Assembly: GCF_018866305.1 (NCBI RefSeq)
Contig: NZ_CP076456.1
Location: forward strand, 3,224,001 to 3,288,000
Source of the DNA: Arthrobacter sunyaminii
GTDB lineage: Bacteria > Actinomycetota > Actinomycetes > Actinomycetales > Micrococcaceae
Reading direction: 5' to 3'
DNA length: 64,000 bases
A program made the position numbers and the translations under genes. Of this stretch, positions 18,437 through 27,192 are shown in pieces. Within the stretch, counting starts at the first letter, position 1. The number at the start of each line of letters is the position of its first letter. The notes beneath the pieces are model-generated. The model searched no databases. It had not been told where the DNA came from and was given only the letters and a program-made list of their open reading frames with translations.

Positions 18437-20124
18437 CGGATTCCTTCCAGCGCCGCCGGTTCCGCACTGCGGCCGGGGACTGAGGCTGTGTCTCGTGCGA
18501 GGGTGTTGGCCGTGGCGGGAGCCATGGTGTCCGGATCTGTCAGCACATGCAGCAGCGCCAGGCGCCCGCTGTCCAGGGCCCGGTCCAGTGCCGGGCCGAA
18601 CGCAGCGGTGTTCTCCACCCGCTCTCCGTGTCCGCCGAAGCTGCGGATCCAGCCGGCAAAGTCCGGGTTGGCAAGCGCTGTGCCGGAGGGCCGCTCCGGA
18701 TATTTTTGGCGCTGATGTGCCACGATCGTGCCGTAGCCGCCGTTGTCCACCACAATCACCAGCGGGGCTGCGCCCTGTGCTGCGGCGACGGCCAGTTCCT
18801 GGGCGTTCATGAAGAAGTCACCGTCACCGCAAACGGCAACCACCGGGCGTTCGGGGTGGATCAGCGATGCAGCCACCGCGGCAGGCACTGCCAATCCCAT
18901 GGCACCGTTGCGCGGGCCCACCAGGGATCCCGCGCCGTGGTGACTGAGGTAGCGGGCGCCCCAGATGGTGGCGTTCCCGGCTCCGTAAGTCAGGATCCGG
19001 TTCTCCGGCAGCCGCCCTTCCAGGAGGCCAAAGGCCACTGCCAGGTCGACGCCGGAGCCTCCGTCCGGCCGCGGTACGGCGTACCGCCGCTGATCAGCGG
19101 CGAGTGCTTCCATCCACGCACCGTCCCGATCTCCGCGGGCCGCCAAAGGATCCGGCAGGGACCGGGTGAAAGCCGCGGGGGTCACGGTCAGATGCAGGTC
19201 GATGCGTCCGTCGTGGCCTGCTGCATCGGGATCGGGCAGCACCAGGACGGTTGGTGTTCCCGCCCCGCGCGTGTAGCCGTCGCTGAGGACGTCGGTGCGC
19301 GCACAGCCAACAAAGAGCAGCAGGTCCGCCTCGTCCAGCCGTGCCGCCAGGGTGTCGGCCCGCCCATATCCCAGCCACCCGGCCCAGGCCGCAGAAGTGT
19401 GCGGCACGGCGTCGTAGGACCGGAAATCCGCAGCCACCGGAACCCGTGCCGAGACTGCCCATGCGGCCAGCTGCCCGCCGTCGTCGGCCGTCCAGCCTTC
19501 CCCGCCAACGATCAGCAGCGGACGCTCCGCACGAGCCAGCCGGGTTGTCAGCTCGTCAAGATCCGCTCCACCGGGCTGCGCGGCGGCGATTCTGCGGGGC
19601 GGCACGGTCCCCTGTCCGGCCGGACGCACGAGTACGTCCTCGGGCAGCCCGATCACCACCGGCCCGGGCCGTCCGGAGGCGGCCAGGTGCATGGCTTCGG
19701 CTACGGTTTGCGCTGCCCGGCGTTCGTCGTCGAGCACCATCACTTTTTTGGCCGTGGTGGAGAACCAACCCTCCAGGCTGAACTCCTGGAAGGCGCCCCG
19801 GCCGCGGTCTGCGTGCGGAATCAGTCCGACAAAAAGGACCAGCGCAGTGGCGTCCTGCCAGGCCGTGTGGACCGCGATCATGGCGTTGGCCGCTCCCGGC
19901 CCGCGGGTCACCATTGCCACGCCGGGTGCGCCGGTGAGCCGGGACTCCGCGAGCGCCATAAACCCGGCTCCGCCCTCCTGCCGGCAGACCACTGTCCGGA
20001 TGGCTGAATCATGGAGCCCGTCCAGGACGTCCAGGAAGCTTTCACCGGGGACGGTGTAGATCCGCTTTACGCCGTGCTCTTCCAGCTGGCGGACAATGAG
20101 ATGGCCTGCTGAGCGCTGTGCCAC
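18433..20124 (-). CDS. Thiamine-diphosphate-dependent enzyme, acetolactate-synthase-like
   Basis: 563 aa from GTG 20124, preceded by GGAAGGAA. Three-domain ThDP enzyme: N-terminal PYR domain with VPGESFLDVLDGL and the Glu in VVCRQEGGAGFMA; a central domain; a C-terminal PP domain with the GDGDFFMNAQELAVA Mg/ThDP motif and VDNGGYGTI. It is related to acetolactate synthase, oxalyl-CoA decarboxylase and benzoylformate decarboxylase, but no regulatory ilvN-like subunit is near. The location between a transporter and two amidohydrolases argues for a catabolic decarboxylase or lyase, not branched-chain amino-acid synthesis. Confidence 0.85.
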   Translation of the reverse strand: MAQRSAGHLIVRQLEEHGVKRIYTVPGESFLDVLDGLHDSAIRTVVCRQEGGAGFMALAESRLTGAPGVAMVTRGPGAANAMIAVHTAWQDATALVLFVGLIPHADRGRGAFQEFSLEGWFSTTAKKVMVLDDERRAAQTVAEAMHLAASGRPGPVVIGLPEDVLVRPAGQGTVPPRRIAAAQPGGADLDELTTRLARAERPLLIVGGEGWTADDGGQLAAWAVSARVPVAADFRSYDAVPHTSAAWAGWLGYGRADTLAARLDEADLLLFVGCARTDVLSDGYTRGAGTPTVLVLPDPDAAGHDGRIDLHLTVTPAAFTRSLPDPLAARGDRDGAWMEALAADQRRYAVPRPDGGSGVDLAVAFGLLEGRLPENRILTYGAGNATIWGARYLSHHGAGSLVGPRNGAMGLAVPAAVAASLIHPERPVVAVCGDGDFFMNAQELAVAAAQGAAPLVIVVDNGGYGTIVAHQRQKYPERPSGTALANPDFAGWIRSFGGHGERVENTAAFGPALDRALDSGRLALLHVLTDPDTMAPATANTLARDTASVPGRSAEPAALEGIR

Positions 20125-20145
20125 AAGAAATTCCTTCCGTTTGAC

Positions 20146-21468
20146 CTAGTGCTTGAAGCCGGGAAGGTCCACGCTCATGCGCGGGGCGATGGTTCCGGCG
20201 GCCGCAGTGAACAGGCTCAGCACCACCAGCATCGCCGCAGCCGGCCACCAGTGATCGGATGCCGCCGCCACCAGGCCGGTGGCCACCAGCGGAATGAAGC
20301 CCGACACCATGCCGGCGGTGTTCTGCGCGAACCCGACGCCCGTGTACCGGGTGCGGGCGGGGAAGAGCCCCGTCAGGATGGTGCCGTTTGCGGCGTACGG
20401 GAGGGACAGGGTGGCCACGGCCAGTGTCATCCCCAGGATCACCAGCACCGGCGTGCCGGAGGTGATGAGCAGGAAAGAGGGGATGGCTGCGACGGCGGAT
20501 CCGAGGCCGCCGTAGAGGATCACCCGGCTGGAGCCGAAGCGCTCGCCGAGCCGCCCGCCCAGGATGAGCACGGGAATTTCCACCGCCGCGGCCACCATGC
20601 CGCCCAGCAGCATCAGCTGGGAGGAGTAGCCCAGGATGGACACGCCGTAGTAGACCACGAAGGCGGTCACCAGGTAGAAGCCGCCGACGCCGAGCAATGC
20701 AGCGGCCATGCCTACGATGATCTGCTTCCAGGAGTCCTTCAGGGTGGTGCGGATGGGGGTCTTTTCCACCTGCCCGTGTTCAAGCAGCTCCGCAAACACG
20801 GGAGATTCCTCCAGCCGGCTGCGGATGTACACGGCAACAAGGAGCATCGGAATGGCGGCAAGGAAGGGAATGCGCCAGCCGAAGCTGTCAAAGTTTTCCT
20901 GCGAGAACAGCAGTGTCATCAGGAAGAATCCGCCCGAGGACAGGATGGTTCCGATAGGTGAACCAATCTGCGGGAACGCGGCGTACCGGGCACGGCGCTC
21001 CAGCGGTGCGTTTTCCACCACGATGGTCATGGCTCCGGACCATTCCCCGCCCACGAACAGGCCCTGGGCCACGCGCAGGAGCACCAGGAGGACCGGGGCG
21101 GCGATGCCGATGGCCGCGTAGGTGGGCAGCGCACCGATCAGGCCCGTGATGATTCCGATGCCCACGATGGTGATCATGAGCGTCTTGCGCCGGCCGATCC
21201 GGTCCCCCATGGCGCCGAAGAACATTCCGCCCAGCGGCCGTGCCAGCAGGCCGACGCCGAACGTCGCGAACGAGGCCAGGGCCGCCGCCGTGGCATTCTC
21301 ATTGGTGAAGTATTGAACGTTGAAGATCAGCGCTGCAGCGGCGCTGAAGAGGAAAAAGTCGTACCACTCCATGGCGGTGCCGATCAGGGCTCCGACAGAA
21401 ACCTTCATGGCCTCTTTGTCGGTGAGAGTCCGGGTTGCCCCGGCCTCGAGGTTCAGTGGTTGTGTCAT
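20146..21468 (-). CDS. MFS transporter, metabolite:H+ symporter (MHS) family
   Basis: 440 aa from ATG 21468, chosen because GGAGG lies 5 bases upstream. Twelve predicted transmembrane segments. MHS signatures: GTAMEWYDFFLFSAAAALIF in TM1, LARPLGGMFFGAMGDRIGRRKTL (the MFS A-motif between TM2 and TM3), and RVAQGLFVGGEWSGAM. Relatives import organic acids, betaines and aromatic acids. First gene of the operon, 21 bases before the TPP enzyme, and divergent from a PucR-type regulator, so it most likely imports the substrate degraded by the three enzymes downstream. Confidence 0.9.
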   Translation of the reverse strand: MTQPLNLEAGATRTLTDKEAMKVSVGALIGTAMEWYDFFLFSAAAALIFNVQYFTNENATAAALASFATFGVGLLARPLGGMFFGAMGDRIGRRKTLMITIVGIGIITGLIGALPTYAAIGIAAPVLLVLLRVAQGLFVGGEWSGAMTIVVENAPLERRARYAAFPQIGSPIGTILSSGGFFLMTLLFSQENFDSFGWRIPFLAAIPMLLVAVYIRSRLEESPVFAELLEHGQVEKTPIRTTLKDSWKQIIVGMAAALLGVGGFYLVTAFVVYYGVSILGYSSQLMLLGGMVAAAVEIPVLILGGRLGERFGSSRVILYGGLGSAVAAIPSFLLITSGTPVLVILGMTLAVATLSLPYAANGTILTGLFPARTRYTGVGFAQNTAGMVSGFIPLVATGLVAAASDHWWPAAAMLVVLSLFTAAAGTIAPRMSVDLPGFKH

Positions 21469-21594
21469 GCCTGCCTCCGCAGCTGCTGGTGCCAAACCGT
21501 TCAAACGGTCGTTCTGGACGGGAACGAAGCACCAGCATCTCAGGGCGCTCCGTATGACGCGTGCAACAAATTCAGTGGATTACGCCCCGTAAGA

Positions 21595-21608
21595 TGTGCA
21601 AAAGCACA
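21595..21608. promoter_or_regulatory. Possible operator: short palindrome upstream of the PucR-type gene
   Basis: TGTGC-AAAA-GCACA lies in the AT-richer stretch between the divergent transporter operon and its likely regulator. Five-base arms are short, so this is only a candidate binding site. Confidence 0.3.
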
Positions 21609-21637
21609 AAAACAGGGCGGTTTATCAAGTGGTAATC

Positions 21638-22807
21638 ATGCAGAAACACGGATTTAACATAGAGGACTCCTCAGCACGGTGGACCGCACTCCTGGACGGG
21701 CTCAGCGTGGAGCGGCTGACTGCGCTGTTCCTGGAGCGGGTACTGCAGCTGAATGACTACCACGACGGCGCGTTGCCGGCCAGCGAGATCCGCCGCACCG
21801 CCACCGTGTCCTTCGGCGCACTGATTGAAAGCCTGCGTCCTCGGGATGACAGCCCGCGCCTGGTGGCGGAGCGCCACGACATTGCCCTGGATGTGGGGGT
21901 CTCACGCGCCCGGGCAGGTGTTCCGGTGGAGTCGCTGATGACGGCGATACGCCTGGATTTCACCATCCTGTGGAGCGAGCTGATGAACCTGGCTGATGCC
22001 GCGGATGCCGAACTGCTGGTCCGGCGGGCCGAGACTGTCTGGGAAGTGGTGGATTCCTATGCCTCCCAGGCCCAGGCCGCATACATTCTGGAGCGCCAGC
22101 GAATGGCACAGGAGGCAACGTCGCTGCGGCAGGGCTATGTTGCGGCGCTCTTCGGGCCGGTCAGTGCGCCGCCGGAAATGCTCGCCCGCATTGCCCGGGG
22201 CCTCGGGGTGGGCGACGACGCAATCCTGATGGTGGCGGCAGCCGCCGCGGACAACACCGCCGCCCTCCATCTGGCTGTGGCAGCGGCTTCACGGCGCGGC
22301 GCTGACCTGTTCACGCATCCCCTGCCGGACGGGCTGGTGGTGTTTTGGGTGTGCGACGAGCGGAGCGGAAGCGCCGTCCGGGACGCCGCCGAGCAGGTCC
22401 GCGGCATTCCGTGCGGTCTGGTGGAACGCGTACACGGGCTGGCCGGCCTGAGGCTGGCCGCGCAGACGGCCCGGGCATTGGCGGCGCTGGCCGGCCCCGG
22501 CGACCGGGGAGCCCTGACCATGCGCAACGCGTGGGCCCGCCTCGCGCGGCACCGGCTGGCGGAGACCGGCATTCCCATGGTCCCGGATGTGGACGCGGCC
22601 CTGCAGGGCTGCGGCCCGGTGGAGCGGGAGCGGCTGCAGGAGGCCGTGAGCACCTACTTGGCGACCGGCAGCATCGCCCGGTCTGCGGAGCAGTTGTTCT
22701 GCCACCGGAATACCCTGATGAACCGGCTGCGCCGCTTCACCGAGCTCACCGGCATTGATGTGATGGTGCCGGAGCAGGCGGCGCGCCTGGTGGTGGCCTG
22801 GTCCTAG
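21638..22807 (+). CDS. PucR/CdaR-type helix-turn-helix regulator
   Basis: 389 aa from ATG 21638; an upstream GTG at 21596 is possible, and neither has a strong ribosome-binding site. The C-terminus carries the PucR HTH_30 signature: VSTYLATGSIARSAEQLFCHRNTLMNRLRRFTELTG (read as LATGSIARSAEQLFCHRNT, then LMNRLRRF). The N-terminal ~150 residues are helical, with no recognised ligand domain, unlike the purine-type PucR at 28.7 kb. Divergent from the transporter/TPP/amidohydrolase operon, which it probably controls in response to that pathway's substrate. Confidence 0.85.
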   Translation: MQKHGFNIEDSSARWTALLDGLSVERLTALFLERVLQLNDYHDGALPASEIRRTATVSFGALIESLRPRDDSPRLVAERHDIALDVGVSRARAGVPVESLMTAIRLDFTILWSELMNLADAADAELLVRRAETVWEVVDSYASQAQAAYILERQRMAQEATSLRQGYVAALFGPVSAPPEMLARIARGLGVGDDAILMVAAAAADNTAALHLAVAAASRRGADLFTHPLPDGLVVFWVCDERSGSAVRDAAEQVRGIPCGLVERVHGLAGLRLAAQTARALAALAGPGDRGALTMRNAWARLARHRLAETGIPMVPDVDAALQGCGPVERERLQEAVSTYLATGSIARSAEQLFCHRNTLMNRLRRFTELTGIDVMVPEQAARLVVAWS

Positions 22808-22826
22808 GATCCTAGGATCCTAGGAT
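22802..22826. repeat. Triple CCTAGGAT tandem repeat forming a 24-bp palindrome
   Basis: Three perfect copies of the 8-mer CCTAGGAT (22803, 22811, 22819) start inside the stop codon of the upstream regulator gene. Bases 22802-22825 read identically on both strands. It lies between convergent genes and may act as a cruciform or bidirectional terminator. CTAG is generally rare in bacterial genomes. Confidence 0.85.
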
Positions 22827-22860
22827 GCATTGACCGGGCCCGCCGCCGCTCCGTCCCCGT

Positions 22861-24312
22861 TTAGCGCCGGCGCCGCGCGGCCAGGCGTTCCAGCAGATCC
22901 TCCTCTGCATGTTCCCCGGGGGCGATCCCGCCGGGAATGCGCAGCAGGAAGAAGAGTCCCAGCGTCCACCACAGGCCAAAGAGCAGCCACGGGACGGCAC
23001 CCAGCGCGGCCGGCATGCCGGGCAGGTACAGCGAGAGCAGTCCCAGGCACAGCACCACCGCGGCGATGCCGATCAGCTGACCGCCGTTGCCCTTGCCGCC
23101 GATACGCAGCGGGCGGTCCATCTTCGGTTCGCGGCGGCGCAGGAGGACAAACACCAGCGAAACCATCGCATAGGCAATCACAATGCTCGGTGACCCTGAA
23201 TCAACCAGCCAGCCCAGCATGTTCTGCCCGAAGAACGGCGCCAGGACGGACAGTGCCCCGATGAACAGCAGCGCATTGACCGGGGTGCGGTACTTGGGGT
23301 GCAGCTTGCCGAACCAGGCCGGCAGCATCCCCGCGCGCGCCATCGAATACATCAGCCGTGAGGCACCCAGCAGCAGGGAGTTCCACGAGGTCAGGATGCC
23401 CGCGATTCCGCCCGCGATGAGGATCTTGGCCATGATGTCGGAGCCAAACAGTTTGCCCATGGCGTCCGCCGTCGCAATGTCGGTGCCGGCGAGCTCCTGC
23501 GCGTTCATGGCGGAGGAGGTGGTGAGGATGGTGCCCACGTACCAGATGGTGGCCAGCGCGACGGCGATGACCACCAGGCGGCCGATCTGCCGTGCGGGGA
23601 TGTGGGTTTCCTCCGCGGACTGCGGAATGACGTCAAAGCCCACGAACATGAACGGAACCACCACCAGCACCGCGAAGAAGCCGCCCATCCCGCCCGTGAA
23701 GAAGGGCTCCATGTTGGCTGTCGATCCGCCGGTGAAGGAGCCAAAGACCAGCATCAGTCCGACAACGATCAGCAGCAGAACTACAAAGGTCTGCGCCACG
23801 CCGGCGTGCCTGACACCCAGAATATTCACTGCCGTAATGACGACGGCGGCCACCGCGCCCACCAGCGCCCAAGTCAGGTGCACGTGGTCCCCGGCAATCT
23901 CCCACAGCGGAACCGCGTTGAGGTTGGGGAACAGATAGGTGGCGGTCCGTGGCAGGGCCACGGCCTCAAAGGCCACAATGGTGATGTACCCGCCGGTAAT
24001 CCCCCAGGATCCGATGAAGGACCACCGCGGTCCCATTCCGCGCAGCAGGTAGTTGTGCTCGCCGCCTGCCTTGGGCATGGCTGCCACGAGTTCGGCGTAG
24101 GTCAGGCCAACCACCGCCATGATCAGGCCGCCGGTGACCATGGCCAGGACCGCGCCCATGGTGCCGGCCGAGGTGATCCAGTCGCCGGTCAGGACCACCC
24201 AGCCGAAGCCGATCATGGCTCCGAAACCCAGGGCTAGAACGTCCCAGTTACCGAGGACCTTGAGGAGGGACGGCTCTGCGTCCCGCGTGGACTTCACTTC
24301 TGTTCTGCCCAT
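22861..24312 (-). CDS. APC-superfamily amino-acid permease
   Basis: 483 aa with about 12 transmembrane segments. Begins with the APC motif ALGFGAMIGFGWVVLTGDW, followed by YAELVAAMPKAGGEHNYLLRGMG, FMFVGFDVIPQSAEE, and SWNSLLLGASRLMYSMARAGMLP. The C-terminus is a basic cytoplasmic tail. APC permeases take up amino acids or amines by proton symport. It is the last gene of a row that includes an aminotransferase and an aldehyde dehydrogenase, the same content as Corynebacterium gabTDP. A GABA, 5-aminovalerate or related omega-amino acid is therefore the likely substrate. Confidence 0.88.
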   Translation of the reverse strand: MGRTEVKSTRDAEPSLLKVLGNWDVLALGFGAMIGFGWVVLTGDWITSAGTMGAVLAMVTGGLIMAVVGLTYAELVAAMPKAGGEHNYLLRGMGPRWSFIGSWGITGGYITIVAFEAVALPRTATYLFPNLNAVPLWEIAGDHVHLTWALVGAVAAVVITAVNILGVRHAGVAQTFVVLLLIVVGLMLVFGSFTGGSTANMEPFFTGGMGGFFAVLVVVPFMFVGFDVIPQSAEETHIPARQIGRLVVIAVALATIWYVGTILTTSSAMNAQELAGTDIATADAMGKLFGSDIMAKILIAGGIAGILTSWNSLLLGASRLMYSMARAGMLPAWFGKLHPKYRTPVNALLFIGALSVLAPFFGQNMLGWLVDSGSPSIVIAYAMVSLVFVLLRRREPKMDRPLRIGGKGNGGQLIGIAAVVLCLGLLSLYLPGMPAALGAVPWLLFGLWWTLGLFFLLRIPGGIAPGEHAEEDLLERLAARRRR

Positions 24313-24386
24313 TGATCTACCTATTCTGTGATTACCTCGGGTGGGTGTTGCGGTCAGGTGGTGATGCGGTGCCCGGCGCCGAACTG

Positions 24387-25874
24387 TCAGCCCGGATTTC
24401 CCCCGCGCAGATAGACGGTGGTGGTGTGGCTGAAGAATTCCTTCGCCGCGCCGCCCTGTTCCTTCGGTCCGTACCCGGATTTCCGTGCACCGCCGAAAGG
24501 CACGTGCGGATCGGCGCCTGCGGATTCCGAATTCACGTGCAGGATGCCAACGTCAAGGCTGTCCACGGCATCAAGCACGCGGGTGACATCCTGGGTAAAG
24601 ACGGCGGCGCTGAGCCCGAATTCACTCTGGTTGGCCAGTTCAAAAGCCTGTCCGGCATCAGCAGCGCGGCGCACGCTCAGCACGGGGCCAAAGAACTCTT
24701 CCCGCCAAGCAGTGTTGGCTGCCCCGGCCGCCGGATCGCCCGGCAGTTCCAGCACCGTCGGCGGAAGGAAGAACCCGCCGTCCGGATCGGCGCGGCCCGG
24801 AGCCTTGCCCTGATAGGCAAGTTCCGCTCCTTCGGCCAGGGCCGCCTCCACCCCGGCGCTCACGCTGTCCGCAGCCGCTCCGTTAATCAGCGGCCCCATG
24901 TGGACTCCGTCGTCGGCGGGGTCCCCGGTCACCCAGGCATCAAGGCGGGCGCGGAGCCGGTCCAGGAAATAATCGGCCACCGCCCCGTCCACGATGAGGC
25001 GTGAGGTCGCAGTACATTTCTGGCCGGTGGAACGGAACGCTCCCAGCAGGACCTGCTCGGCTGCGAGATCCAGATCCGCATCCCGGAGCACGACGGCCGC
25101 GTTCTTGCCGCCCATCTCCGCCTGCACCGGAACGCCGCGCGCGGCACCGGCTGCGGCGAGGCGCCGTCCGATGCCGGTTGATCCGGTGAAGGTGAGACCG
25201 TCCAGCCGCGGGTGTTCCACCAGGGCGCTGCCCAGGCTCCCCGGTCCAATGACCAGGTTGAGCACACCCGCGGGGAGCCCCGCTTCCGCCAGGGCACCGG
25301 CCAGCCGCAACGCCAGCAACGGCACGGTGCTGGCGGGTTTCCACACCACCGTGTTGCCGTACGCCAGCGCCGGGGCGATCTTCCAGGCCGGGATAGCGAT
25401 CGGAAAGTTGAAGGGTGTCACCACACCCACCACACCCAGCGGCTTGCGGACCACCAGGATCCGTTCGCCCCGGCGAGGGGAGGAGAAAACCTCCCCGGCG
25501 GACCGGTCCCCTTCGTTGCCGTAGTACCGAAGGATCTGTGCTGCGCGGAGCACTTCGCCCTGTGCCTCGGCTCGGGTTTTCCCTTCCTCCCGCGCCAGTT
25601 CCAGGCCGAGGCGCTCCTGGTCCCGTTCCAGGATGCCGGCGGCCCGGAGCAGGATTGCCCCGCGCTCATGCATCGGAGTACCGGCCCAGGCACGCGCCGC
25701 CGCCGACGCAGCGGCCACCGCACGATCCAGCTGCTCTGTGGAGGCCTGAGGGCCGTGAGCCACTGTTTCGCCGGGCCGGGCCGGGTTGACCGAAGTCAGG
25801 ACGGAACCGGTGCCTTCTTCCCATGTTCCGTTGATGTAGTGCCGCAGTGCGGCGGCTGGTGCAGAGTGCGTCAA
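24387..25874 (-). CDS. NAD(P)-dependent aldehyde dehydrogenase (succinate/glutarate-semialdehyde type)
   Basis: 495 aa from TTG 25874, with AGGAG 5 bases upstream. ALDH fold: VVTPFNFPIAIPAWKIAPALAYGNT, FTGSTGIGRRLAAAG, QAEMGGKNAAVVL with the general-base Glu, and the catalytic Cys in RSTGQKCTATSRLIV; then EEFFGPVLSV. The gene order (aminotransferase, acyl-CoA dehydrogenase, ALDH, permease) suggests oxidation of succinate semialdehyde or glutarate semialdehyde to the diacid. The glutaryl-CoA dehydrogenase next door favours glutarate semialdehyde (DavD-like role). Sequence alone does not separate the two. Confidence 0.9.
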   Translation of the reverse strand: MTHSAPAAALRHYINGTWEEGTGSVLTSVNPARPGETVAHGPQASTEQLDRAVAAASAAARAWAGTPMHERGAILLRAAGILERDQERLGLELAREEGKTRAEAQGEVLRAAQILRYYGNEGDRSAGEVFSSPRRGERILVVRKPLGVVGVVTPFNFPIAIPAWKIAPALAYGNTVVWKPASTVPLLALRLAGALAEAGLPAGVLNLVIGPGSLGSALVEHPRLDGLTFTGSTGIGRRLAAAGAARGVPVQAEMGGKNAAVVLRDADLDLAAEQVLLGAFRSTGQKCTATSRLIVDGAVADYFLDRLRARLDAWVTGDPADDGVHMGPLINGAAADSVSAGVEAALAEGAELAYQGKAPGRADPDGGFFLPPTVLELPGDPAAGAANTAWREEFFGPVLSVRRAADAGQAFELANQSEFGLSAAVFTQDVTRVLDAVDSLDVGILHVNSESAGADPHVPFGGARKSGYGPKEQGGAAKEFFSHTTTVYLRGGNPG

Positions 25875-25927
25875 GGGAGCTCCTGGTGTGGGACGGCGGT
25901 GAGGCTGCGGACGGGATTCGCGGGCGG

Positions 25928-27124
25928 TTAGCGGAAGGCGGGGATGCCGGTGAGTTTCTGCCCCAGGATGAGGGTGTGCACTTCGTCGGTGCCCTCGTAT
26001 GTGCGCACCGACTCCAGGTTGTTGGCGTGGCGCAGCGGTGAGTATTCCAAGGTGATGCCGTTGCCGCCGAGGATGGTCCTGGCTTCGCGGGCAATCGCAA
26101 TGGCTTCGCGCACGTTGTTGAGCTTGCCCACTGAGATCTGGTGCGGCTGCAGGGTTCCGGCGTCCTTCAGCCGTCCCAGATGCAGGGCCAGCAGGAATCC
26201 CTTGTTGATTTCCAGGGCCATGTCCACCAGCTTCTGCTGGGTCAGCTGGTAACCGGCCAGCGGCCTGTCGAACTGCAGCCGCTCCTTGGAATAGGCCAGG
26301 GCGGTTTCGAAGGAATCGCGGGCGGCGCCCATGGAGCCCCAGATGATGCCGTAGCGGGCTTCATTCAGGCAGGAGAAGGGGCCGCGCAGTCCCTTGGCGC
26401 CGGGCAGGACTGCATCAGAAGGCAGGCGGAGGTCGGTCAGTTCAATCTCGCATTGGATGGAGGCACGCATCGAGAGCTTCGGTTCAATCGGCGTGGCGGC
26501 AAAGCCCGGCGTGTCAGTGGGCACAACGAAGCCGCGGACGCCGTCGTCGGTCTGCGCCCAGATGACGGCGACGGCGGCAACGTTGGCCAGTCCGATCCAG
26601 CGCTTGGTGCCGTTGAGCACCCAGTCGTCCCCGTCCCGGCGAGCGAAAGTCTTCATGGATGAGGGATCGGATCCGGCTGTCGGTTCGGTGAGCCCAAAGC
26701 AGCCAATGAGTTCGCCGGCTGCCATTCCCGGCAGCCACTGGGTTTTCTGCTCCTCCGAGCCCCATTTGGCGATGGCGCTCATCGCCAGTGACCCCTGCAC
26801 GGAAACGAAGGTCCGCAGTCCGGAATCGCCGGCTTCCAGCTCTGCTCCGGCCAGCCCGTATTCGACCGCGGAACCGCCTGCGCAGCCGTAGCCGTGCAGG
26901 TGCATGCCCAGAAGACCGAGTTTGCCCATTTCCGGAACAATTTCGAGCGGGAAATGGGCGTCCTCGTACCAGCGCGCAATGTTCGGGCGGATCTGATCAT
27001 TGACGAAACCGCGCACCCGTGCGCGCAGCTCCAGCTCCGCCGGGGTGAGCAGGGAGTCGAAGTTAATGAGGTCTGCGGGTTCCAAGGCTGCTTCGCCGGG
27101 TTCCTGGGCGGCAAGGGCGGTCAT
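25928..27124 (-). CDS. gcdH: Glutaryl-CoA dehydrogenase-type acyl-CoA dehydrogenase
   Basis: 398 aa. FAD acyl-CoA dehydrogenase: GCFGLTEPTAGSDPSSMKT, DWVLNGTKRWIGLANVA, PKLSMRASIQCEIEL, RYGIIWGSMGAARDSFETAL, ARTILGGNGITLEYSPLRH and YEGTDEVHTLILGQ with Glu377 as the expected catalytic base. The Leu-Ser-Met-Arg-Ala-Ser stretch, the Tyr-Glu-Gly-Thr context and the overall layout match glutaryl-CoA dehydrogenases, which oxidise and decarboxylate glutaryl-CoA to crotonyl-CoA. Placement between an omega-aminotransferase and a semialdehyde dehydrogenase, with a CoA-transferase nearby, supports a glutarate route. Confidence 0.87.
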   Translation of the reverse strand: MTALAAQEPGEAALEPADLINFDSLLTPAELELRARVRGFVNDQIRPNIARWYEDAHFPLEIVPEMGKLGLLGMHLHGYGCAGGSAVEYGLAGAELEAGDSGLRTFVSVQGSLAMSAIAKWGSEEQKTQWLPGMAAGELIGCFGLTEPTAGSDPSSMKTFARRDGDDWVLNGTKRWIGLANVAAVAVIWAQTDDGVRGFVVPTDTPGFAATPIEPKLSMRASIQCEIELTDLRLPSDAVLPGAKGLRGPFSCLNEARYGIIWGSMGAARDSFETALAYSKERLQFDRPLAGYQLTQQKLVDMALEINKGFLLALHLGRLKDAGTLQPHQISVGKLNNVREAIAIAREARTILGGNGITLEYSPLRHANNLESVRTYEGTDEVHTLILGQKLTGIPAFR

Positions 27125-27192
27125 GATGCTCCATCTCTGTAGGGCGTTGCGGTTGTGCTGTGGGGCCGGCCCCTATCAGCGGGGCGGGTGTG

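Noticed and set aside
18433..20124. Biosynthetic acetolactate synthase (ilvB)
   Set aside because: No ilvN, ilvC or other branched-chain gene is near; the operon is a transporter plus amidohydrolases.
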